From Thermoplasmatota archaeon (lineage in GTDB: Archaea; Thermoplasmatota; E2; DHVEG-1), in the NCBI GenBank assembly GCA_022866015.1, contig JALHTX010000320.1:1-6314 (forward strand): a stretch of DNA of 6,314 nt, read 5' to 3'. Positions 1 to 4,379 of this stretch are shown one piece after another (within the stretch, counting starts at the first letter, position 1; every line of letters starts with the position of its first letter). Below the pieces are notes generated by a model. It saw only the letters and a list, made by a program, of their open reading frames with translations, was not told the origin of the DNA and did no database searches. Position numbers and translations under genes: made by a program.

Positions 1-119
1 ATGTTTTGAACAATTCTCCAACCAGTTAGTTTAATACTTGTTTTTATCTATCCATCATTTCTAATTGCTGGACAGCCTGTAAAACCAGTGGTATTCTTGG
101 AGATTTTTTATAAAAAGAT

Positions 120-139
120 AAAAACAACAAATTGTTAAA
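120..139. repeat. Direct repeat flanking the nitroreductase gene, left copy
   Basis: The 20-mer AAAAACAACAAATTGTTAAA matches positions 1674-1693 at 19 of 20 bases. Its core AACAAATTGTT and the core of the other copy, AACAATTTGTT, are reverse complements of each other. Looser similarity (A-rich, with AAAAATA and GAAAAAAGA stretches ending in TTAG or TCTAG) continues for about 40 bases to the right of each copy. The two copies sit past the stop and ahead of the start of the nitroreductase gene. In this AT-rich DNA part of the match could be chance. Confidence 0.4.
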
Positions 140-262
140 CTAATTTCATTATAATAAAAATAAAGAAAAAAGATTCTAGTAAAAAATATATAATATAGTT
201 TTTTTAAAAAATATTTTTTCTTTTTTTATTCAATAATAACTTTAAATAATGTGTCTCTAAAC

Positions 263-268
263 AAAAAA
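263..268 (-). terminator. T-tract terminator of the nitroreductase gene
   Basis: Read on the minus strand, a run of six T begins two bases after the TAG stop (270-272). No strong stem precedes it. That fits an archaeal oligo-T terminator rather than a bacterial hairpin terminator. Confidence 0.45.
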
Positions 269-269
269 T

Positions 270-1577
270 CTATCCAACAGCTACAACTAACATAGGATCA
301 AATTTTTCTTTGTTTAAACTTAGCAATGAGCAAATTGATTCCTTATCATTAACAGGTATAATATTACCCGCAAGTCCGCGAGATGTAGCCTGTAAAAGCA
401 CGTTATGAGCAGCTGCTCCTGCTTCATAATACCAGATCCATCGCATGCTTTCATTAGATAAATCATCCCATTTGTTTGTTTTATCAATATCTAAAACAAT
501 TATGATATCCAATGGTGCATCTGAAACAAATTGTTCTGTTGCTAGAGCAATATCAGATCTTTTATCACCTAACTTTACCGCCAATAAAAAGGAAACTACG
601 GGAAGACCCCATCTATCAATATTATATAAACCATATATATAACGGAAAACACCAAATTTTGTAGCAGCATAAATACGGAATGGATAATATCCATGGGCAC
701 TAGGAACAGTATGATGCCTTTCTACAGCACCTGAATTGCTTTCATCAAGATAATAAGAATAACCATATGATGACCAAATTAGATAACTTAAATCTACTCT
801 AGACATAGTGTTGTTATCCCATGATTTTACTTCATCTCTTGTTTCTAGAACTGTCGTCAAACTTGTATCAGAAAAACTAACACGTGGAAGTAAAGAAAAA
901 AGCATCGGTCTATATTTAAAATTGTAATCAATCTCTAAATGACCAAGAGGCATAACACCCATTCCAGATTCATTTTCAGGTAAACCAATAATAGAAATCG
1001 GAGATGGGATCTCTGCAGTGATTACTGTACCTAAACCAATAGCATTAGCAGCGAAGTAAATATTTTGACCAACACATCCAAGTTCGGTACTACCAAAATT
1101 AGCATCTGCAATATCTGTATTCCAACATAAACATAGCTGAACAGGTGCACTATATTGCCATCCAACTATATCTCGATAATCTCCTTCTTTATACAAAATA
1201 AGAGAATGATTCATAGGATTATATCTATAAACATCTTCTAAAAGAACATAAATAACAACAGCATGAGTATTATTGATTTCAGGAATAGTCATCTTTCCAT
1301 CATTTCTTAATCCAAATGCAGACCATAAAACAGTTGAGAGTTCTTCATCTGTAATAGGTTCATCAGTAAAATTCCTCATCGATGCCCTTCGCATAATTGA
1401 TTCTTCAAGTGACATTTCAATAAATTGTGGTGATGGCAGATAATACTCATTTCCTGGCAACGAAATATTTTCCTGGAATGTTAAGGAATTTGATATTCCT
1501 AAGACAGGTGTACTGATGATACAACATAGTAATATACAGATAATTATTTTTTTCATACAAAATTTATTTCTTTTCAT
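270..1577 (-). CDS. Secreted tandem-domain nitroreductase (SagB-like) family protein
   Basis: This protein has 435 residues with two nitroreductase-fold domains in one chain. Residues 1-27 are a Lys/Arg-rich start followed by a hydrophobic stretch (IIICILLCCIISTPVLG), a likely signal peptide. Domain 1 (about 50-232) has the family's basic motif RRASMRNF at 63-70 and the helix ELGCVGQNIYFAANAIGLGT at 165-184. Domain 2 (about 236-435) is closer to SagB-type dehydrogenases, with HHTVPSAHGYYP at 288-299, EAGAAAHNVLLQA at 385-397 and the typical ending FDPMLVVAVG. Domain 2 lacks a clear RRSxRxF motif, so the single chain may form an internal pseudo-dimer with unequal FMN sites. The family uses FMN for redox chemistry, and the substrate here is unknown. 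The first ATG is chosen because AGGGGAGA (1582-1589, minus) lies just upstream; an ATG at residue 8 is the alternative. The gene is monocistronic in this window. A location outside the cytoplasm would be unusual for an FMN enzyme. Confidence 0.85.
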   Translation of the reverse strand: MKRNKFCMKKIIICILLCCIISTPVLGISNSLTFQENISLPGNEYYLPSPQFIEMSLEESIMRRASMRNFTDEPITDEELSTVLWSAFGLRNDGKMTIPEINNTHAVVIYVLLEDVYRYNPMNHSLILYKEGDYRDIVGWQYSAPVQLCLCWNTDIADANFGSTELGCVGQNIYFAANAIGLGTVITAEIPSPISIIGLPENESGMGVMPLGHLEIDYNFKYRPMLFSLLPRVSFSDTSLTTVLETRDEVKSWDNNTMSRVDLSYLIWSSYGYSYYLDESNSGAVERHHTVPSAHGYYPFRIYAATKFGVFRYIYGLYNIDRWGLPVVSFLLAVKLGDKRSDIALATEQFVSDAPLDIIIVLDIDKTNKWDDLSNESMRWIWYYEAGAAAHNVLLQATSRGLAGNIIPVNDKESICSLLSLNKEKFDPMLVVAVG

Positions 1578-1581
1578 ATTT

Positions 1582-1589
1582 TCTCCCCT
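1582..1589 (-). promoter_or_regulatory. Ribosome binding site of the nitroreductase gene
   Basis: AGGGGAGA on the minus strand, with five bases between GGGGAG and the ATG at 1577. It favours the first ATG over the one at residue 8. A TATATATT at 1605-1612 (minus) could be the TATA box. It would place the transcript start at about 1583, nearly inside this site, so the true promoter may lie elsewhere. Confidence 0.6.
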
Positions 1590-1673
1590 AATAAATATAA
1601 AAATAATATATACTAGTCAAACTTAAACATTTCTTAGGTAATTATACGCAACAAAATTAAAAATAAATAATCT

Positions 1674-1693
1674 AAAAACAACAATTTGTTAAA
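1674..1693. repeat. Direct repeat flanking the nitroreductase gene, right copy
   Basis: AAAAACAACAATTTGTTAAA, 19 of 20 bases identical to 120-139. It lies about 100 bases upstream of the nitroreductase start codon and immediately downstream, on the minus strand, of the decayed gene tail at 1716-1793. Confidence 0.4.
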
Positions 1694-1715
1694 ATGATTT
1701 TGTTAAAAGAAAAAT

Positions 1716-1793
1716 AGAAAAAAGAGTTAGATTTTTGGTTTTTTTAGTTATAGTGATATTGGTTTAGTATTTTTTCAAAGAAAGGAAAACGCT
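1716..1793 (-). pseudogene. Decayed 3' end of a paralogue of the metallophosphoesterase gene
   Basis: This segment aligns closely with 4308-4379, the last codons and terminator of the intact phosphoesterase gene. On the minus strand from 1791 it reads RFPFFEKILN, against RFPFFKKILN at residues 461-470 of the intact protein. A missing base then shifts the frame. Restoring one base after the KILN codons gives RFPFFEKILNPISL and a stop at 1748-1750, the same place as the intact stop. Similarity continues past the stop into the T-rich downstream sequence (CTAACTCTTTTT on the minus strand). Upstream, an in-frame TAG lies four codons before RFP, inside the 23-bp repeats, so no gene body remains. 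It may instead be the leftover tail of another secreted protein with the same C-terminal tag, rather than of a phosphoesterase. Confidence 0.7.
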
Positions 1794-1891
1794 GCCATTT
1801 CTATCCCAGTTCTAATGCCATTTCTATCCCAGTTCTAATGCCATTTCTATCCCAATTCCAATGCCATTTCTATCCCAATTCCAATGCTATT
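1793..1891. repeat. Four tandem 23-bp repeats plus a partial fifth
   Basis: The unit TGCCATTTCTATCCCAGTTCTAA occurs at 1793-1815 and 1816-1838. The variant TGCCATTTCTATCCCAATTCCAA occurs at 1839-1861 and 1862-1884. A partial copy TGCTATT follows. The two identical pairs suggest recent slippage or stepwise duplication. Units abut with no spacers, so this is not a CRISPR array. The 23-base period shifts the frame each unit, so it does not encode a protein repeat. The array directly adjoins the decayed gene tail. Confidence 0.95.
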
Positions 1892-1893
1892 CA

Positions 1894-1918
1894 AGACCCT
1901 CTACATAGTAGAGGGTCT
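1894..1918. repeat. Perfect 11-bp inverted repeat (hairpin)
   Basis: AGACCCTCTAC at 1894-1904 pairs with GTAGAGGGTCT at 1908-1918 around a three-base loop, ATA. No T-run follows on either strand, so it does not look like an ordinary terminator. It sits three bases beyond the tandem repeat array. It could be a protein-binding palindrome or an RNA hairpin if transcribed. Confidence 0.85.
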
Positions 1919-1925
1919 CACACAG

Positions 1926-1995
1926 CATAAACATTAACCATATGACATAAACATTAGAATGGCATAGGTGATGTCATTAAAGGACATTAACATTA
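1926..1995. repeat. Spaced CATAAACATTA repeats and an inverted piece of the 23-bp unit
   Basis: CATAAACATTA occurs at 1926-1936 and 1946-1956, exactly 20 bases apart, with a near copy CATTAACATTA at 1985-1995. Between them TAGAATGGCAT (1955/6-1965) is the reverse complement of ATGCCATTCTA, one T short of the junction sequence in the 23-bp tandem unit. With the tandem array and hairpin this makes about 200 bases of structured noncoding DNA upstream of the small plus-strand gene. Function is unknown. Confidence 0.5.
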
Positions 1996-2124
1996 ATTTG
2001 TGATACTCAAAACAAACATTTCATTTAAAAGAGAAACAGATGAGCAAACAGGTCTTAAAAACATGATTTTTTAATAGTAAAACTATTTTAGTTAAAAAAC
2101 AATTACATTAACTAAGTTTGATTT

Positions 2125-2128
2125 GGAG
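2125..2128 (+). promoter_or_regulatory. Ribosome binding site of the 80-residue protein gene
   Basis: GGAG in TTTGGAGT, nine bases before the ATG at 2138. Further upstream a 6-bp inverted repeat, AATAGT/ACTATT (2073-2078 and 2082-2087), and the T-rich stretch before it could belong to the promoter, but no clear TATA box stands out. Confidence 0.5.
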
Positions 2129-2137
2129 TAAAAAACT

Positions 2138-2380
2138 ATGCCAAAAATCACAGAATTAAACAATAAAATTAAAATACTTAAAAATGCACGTGAAATACTT
2201 CACGAAGAATATATTAAAACTGACTTTCATAAAAAAAGAGAAGCACAACCACAAGAATCAGTTCCTCCATCACCAGAGGATAAAGAAATACTAAAACTTT
2301 TAACAGCGATTCATCAAATAGATGTTCATATTAAAAAATTTCAAGATGAACAATTCTCAATTCTTAAGAAAAATGAATAA
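2138..2380 (+). CDS. Small helical hypothetical protein (80 residues)
   Basis: I do not recognise this protein. It is highly charged and Lys/Glu-rich, with no signal peptide, membrane segment or cysteine. Residues about 3-33 and 49-77 look helical with heptad-like hydrophobic spacing. They are separated by a Pro/Gln/Ser linker (AQPQESVPPSPED), so a helical hairpin or short coiled coil is plausible. Support for a real gene: a GGAG site nine bases before the ATG, length, AT-rich third codon positions like the neighbours, and no better frame on either strand. It is the only complete plus-strand gene in the window. It converges on the trkH remnant with nine bases between the two stops. The repeat-rich region lies directly upstream. 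No function can be assigned. Confidence 0.7.
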   Translation: MPKITELNNKIKILKNAREILHEEYIKTDFHKKREAQPQESVPPSPEDKEILKLLTAIHQIDVHIKKFQDEQFSILKKNE

Positions 2381-2391
2381 AAAATATTTTT
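2379..2391. terminator. Shared convergent terminator of the small gene and trkH
   Basis: AAAAAATATTTTT lies between, and slightly overlaps, the two converging stop codons. Read on the plus strand it ends in five T; read on the minus strand it ends in six T. This arrangement fits oligo-T termination in both directions. Confidence 0.5.
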
Positions 2392-2689
2392 AGCGCATAT
2401 TGCTTTTTATACCTAAAAATGATCTTACAAGTACAATTACTGGTATAATCTCAAGACGACCTATCCACATATTAAAAATAAATGTAATTTTCGCAATATA
2501 TGACATATCCATATTAGTAATACCTGCCGTAAGACCAGCATTTCCTTGTGCTGAACATACCTCAAATATTATATCACTAAGCCTATAATTTGTTTCATTT
2601 ATATATAATATACCAAGCACAAGGATTCCAACAAATAAAAAAATAACCCAAATAAAAGAAATAATTGCAGCTTCATTAATAAGATCCAT
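2390..2689 (-). CDS. trkH: TrkH potassium transporter, C-terminal fragment (frameshifted)
   Basis: These 99 residues are the fourth and last pore repeat of TrkH, cut off from the rest by a one-base frameshift. Residues about 11-30 are a membrane helix. SAQGNAGLTAG (46-56) is the fourth selectivity-filter loop, with the filter glycine in GNAGL. MWIGRLEIIPVIVLV (74-88) is the conserved last helix found at the end of TrkH proteins. The ATG at 2689 is probably not a natural start. The same frame is open upstream to the end of the other fragment, reading HKLGKRYLTKDEA just before the Met, which is normal TrkH linker sequence. No ribosome binding site fits the ATG. Alone the fragment cannot form a channel. 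It would be functional only if the frame is restored or the frameshift is a sequencing error. Confidence 0.85.
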   Translation of the reverse strand: MDLINEAAIISFIWVIFLFVGILVLGILYINETNYRLSDIIFEVCSAQGNAGLTAGITNMDMSYIAKITFIFNMWIGRLEIIPVIVLVRSFLGIKSNMR

Positions 2690-2718
2690 AGCCTCATCTT
2701 TTGTAAGATATCTCTTAC

Positions 2719-3924
2719 CTAGTTTATGAATAAAACTCTGCGTGGAGTAGAAATCGCTCTTTTAATTCTCCAACTAACACCGTCATACAATAATACTGCT
2801 CGGAATAATTTAATACCACCTGCGGTAGATCCTGCAGCACCACCAATAATCATTGCAAAAGCAAGTATTAATACTGCAATTTCACTCCAACCTGCTTGGC
2901 TACCTATAACATTAACAGATTGAAAACCTGTAGTTGATATAGCAGAAGCAAACTGAAAACCGGATATTTTTAGAGAATATAAGATATTTCCATTAACATT
3001 AGGTAATTTTAAATTAATATAAGTAAGACCAATAACTCCCATTATTATCAAAGCAATTATCGCTTTAAACTGCACATCAGATAAAAACTTCTTAATACGA
3101 CCTTTCAAAAGATCATAATGAGCAGCAAAAGCAATCGCACCAAGAACCATAAGAATTACAATAACTATCTGACTAATTGCTCCAAAACTAGTGATACTAT
3201 CATCGTTAACTCCAAAACCACCAGTTGCAATAGCCGTCATGGCATGATTCAATGATTCCCAACTATTCATACCATCGCTAGTAACCACTCCAATAATTGT
3301 CAATGCTACAATCCCGATTATAGTATACAAAATAAATATCCACCAAATAGTACGAACCGTTGAAACAACAGACGGATGCGTTTTTTGATTACGAGCTTCA
3401 CCTTTATAAAGTACGAATGAACCTGTACCAGGACGAGCAAGAATACTAAGAGTCAAAACAATTACTCCAATACCACCAATCCATTGAATAATAGTACGCC
3501 AAAACTGAAGAGTATAGGGTATAAGATTTTCCTTATCGATCACTGTAAGCCCGGTACCAGTCCAACCAGACATCGATTCAAAAAATGCTGAAAGTGGGGA
3601 CATATGAACAAGTGTTTCTTTGTTATAAGGTATCAAAATTAAAGGTATAATACCAATAGCAGGAACTATAATCCAGGCAAGTGCTGCAGTGATCATAGCA
3701 CTTTTAAAATTTGCAGAATCTGCTTTACGAAACGTATAAAACAAAGGTAAACCAAAAACAAAGAAAATAGCAGAAGTAATCAAAATTGGAGTAATAGCAT
3801 CATACTTACCATTAGAACCATATTCACCAAAATATAGCGGTACAACTAAACAGATAAGGGTGAAAAAGCCCACTAGCATAAATACTCCACCAAGTGATTT
3901 AAGAACACTTCTTAGATCAGCCAT
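2719..3924 (-). CDS. trkH: TrkH potassium transporter, N-terminal part (truncated by frameshift)
   Basis: TrkH is the pore-forming membrane subunit of Trk potassium uptake. These 401 residues hold three of the four M1-P-M2 repeats. Filter loops are TGTGLT at 122-127, ATGGFG at 233-238 and STTGF at 330-334. GGAAGSTAGGIK (361-372), a TrkH hallmark, follows the third. Several hydrophobic helices (about 12-32, 43-64, 76-98, 138-162, 187-213, 246-268, 283-303, 347-366) fit a polytopic protein. The frame ends early at TAG (2719-2721) after PRRVLFIN. The fourth repeat continues in another frame. Adding one base gives a single protein of 511 residues, close to the family norm of about 480-500. A GAGGAG site lies eight bases before the ATG and supports this start. 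No trkA, the usual NAD-binding regulatory partner gene, is in the window. Confidence 0.93.
   Translation of the reverse strand: MADLRSVLKSLGGVFMLVGFFTLICLVVPLYFGEYGSNGKYDAITPILITSAIFFVFGLPLFYTFRKADSANFKSAMITAALAWIIVPAIGIIPLILIPYNKETLVHMSPLSAFFESMSGWTGTGLTVIDKENLIPYTLQFWRTIIQWIGGIGVIVLTLSILARPGTGSFVLYKGEARNQKTHPSVVSTVRTIWWIFILYTIIGIVALTIIGVVTSDGMNSWESLNHAMTAIATGGFGVNDDSITSFGAISQIVIVILMVLGAIAFAAHYDLLKGRIKKFLSDVQFKAIIALIIMGVIGLTYINLKLPNVNGNILYSLKISGFQFASAISTTGFQSVNVIGSQAGWSEIAVLILAFAMIIGGAAGSTAGGIKLFRAVLLYDGVSWRIKRAISTPRRVLFIN
2732..2735 (-). other. Frameshift site in trkH
   Basis: The minus strand reads AGA GTT TTA TTC ATA AAC TAG. Lengthening the four-T run by one T gives GTT TTT ATT CAT AAA CTA GGT, that is RVFIHKLG, which joins straight into the downstream frame. 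Both halves are otherwise well conserved. This suggests either a very recent mutation or a base-calling error in a short homopolymer. Confidence 0.8.
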
Positions 3925-3932
3925 CTATTTTT

Positions 3933-3938
3933 CTCCTC
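3933..3938 (-). promoter_or_regulatory. Ribosome binding site of trkH
   Basis: GAGGAG on the minus strand, eight bases before the ATG at 3924, a strong match to an archaeal Shine-Dalgarno site. It fixes the start of the trkH reading frame. Confidence 0.7.
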
Positions 3939-3966
3939 TACTTCAATGGTTTAAATACTTTTTAAT

Positions 3967-3974
3967 ATTATAAA
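3967..3974 (-). promoter_or_regulatory. Probable TATA box of trkH
   Basis: TTTATAAT on the minus strand. An archaeal transcript start about 25 bases downstream, near 3945, would leave a leader of about 20 bases that includes the GAGGAG site. Spacing fits, but such AT-rich DNA yields TATA-like strings easily. Confidence 0.4.
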
Positions 3975-4169
3975 TTACTGCAAATTACATTTTGTGATTC
4001 TTTTGTAAAAGATATATTTTTGTATATATTGGCGTTTTTCGGTTTTTTAACGTTCATAATAATACTAAAACTCATATTTTTCATTAATATAAATAACTAG
4101 TTTATATATCTTATTTAATATGGTAAAAAATATCTAATAATATTATCAATAGTTCAAAAACATGTATAA

Positions 4170-4250
4170 ATGGGTCTAGTGTTGGGGAGGTATGGTGAGG
4201 ATGGGCTGAATGGAGCCAAAAAAATTATTTTCTGCCCATACTAGATCCAT
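4170..4250. ncRNA. Candidate structured small RNA or micro-ORF (G-rich island)
   Basis: This stretch is far richer in G (on the plus strand) than the AT-rich DNA around it. Its ends pair: 4170-4180 (ATGGGTCTAGT) against 4240-4250 (ACTAGATCCAT), eleven pairs with one G-T. Inside, GGCT 4204-4207 can pair with AGCC 4214-4217, or ATGGGC 4201-4206 with GCCCAT 4234-4239. Direction is uncertain. TTTATAAA at 4266-4273 reads the same on both strands and would start a minus transcript near 4243-4248, at the base of the stem. TTTATATA at 4101-4108 could start a plus transcript near 4130, and T-rich sequence follows the stem on that side. The minus strand also contains a 24-codon frame, 4250-4176, starting MDLVWAENNF, without a Shine-Dalgarno site. 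I cannot assign it to a known RNA family. Confidence 0.4.
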
Positions 4251-4265
4251 AAGTATATCTTTTAT

Positions 4266-4273
4266 TTTATAAA
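4266..4273 (-). promoter_or_regulatory. Possible TATA box for the 4170-4250 element
   Basis: TTTATAAA, a palindrome, about 25 bases outside the right arm of the 11-bp stem. The spacing is what an archaeal promoter would need to start a minus-strand transcript at the stem. It is suggestive only in this AT-rich sequence. Confidence 0.3.
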
Positions 4274-4300
4274 TATCTTTTCTTCATTGTATCTAAATGT

Positions 4301-4314
4301 AAAAAAAAGAAAAA
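4301..4314 (-). terminator. T-tract terminator of the metallophosphoesterase gene
   Basis: On the minus strand, CTAACTCTTTTTCTTTTTTTT lies just past the TAA stop at 4336-4338. A closely similar sequence lies at the same distance past the decayed tail at 1716-1793, so the terminator was duplicated along with the gene end. Confidence 0.55.
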
Positions 4315-4379
4315 GAGTTAGAACTTGGTTTTTAGTTATAATATTGGATTCAGTATTTTTTTAAAGAAAGGAAAACGCT
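4308..4379 (-). repeat. Intact copy of the duplicated gene tail and terminator
   Basis: The counterpart of 1716-1793. It covers the last codons of the phosphoesterase (from RFPFFKKILN), the stop and the start of the T-rich downstream region. The longest conserved blocks are CGTTTTCCTTTCTTT within the coding part and ATAACTAAAAA, then CTAACTCTTTTT, beyond it. Confidence 0.75.

Larger units (their letters stand above)
1..269. other. AT-rich noncoding left edge
   Basis: I find no supportable gene here. One plus-strand frame is open from about 10 to 138, but it has no ATG, follows an in-frame TGA at 7-9, and its translation is not recognisable. Minus-strand frames are broken by stops. The plus strand carries T-runs between about 199 and 231 that could end a rightward transcript from outside the window. 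Positions 120-180 resemble 1674-1730, on the other side of the nitroreductase gene (entered separately). Confidence 0.6.

Noticed and set aside
10..138. Plus-strand open frame of about 42 codons at the left edge
   Set aside because: It has no ATG and no ribosome binding site, has an in-frame stop just before it, and is unrecognisable in translation.
445..642. 65-codon plus-strand frame
   Set aside because: It lies wholly inside the well-supported nitroreductase gene on the other strand and lacks any recognisable motif.
1793..1884. CRISPR-like array
   Set aside because: The 23-bp units are directly adjacent with no spacers, and no cas gene is present in the window.
1894..1918. Hairpin as an intrinsic terminator
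   Set aside because: No T-run follows the stem on either strand, and no gene ends close to it in the right direction.
2040..2066. Eight-codon frame starting MSKQ upstream of the small gene
   Set aside because: Too short to support, has only a weak purine stretch before it, and no attenuator-like structure follows.
2400..2588. 62-codon plus-strand frame, and a similar one at 2726-2923
   Set aside because: Both are antisense shadows of trkH; the minus-strand reading carries conserved filter motifs.
4000..4060. Possible short stem CGTT...AACG in a T-rich stretch as a regulatory hairpin
   Set aside because: Only four pairs in low-complexity sequence, easily expected by chance.
4170..4250. C/D box small RNA or SRP RNA
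   Set aside because: No convincing paired C and D boxes are visible, and the element is too short and lacks the conserved loop of SRP RNA.
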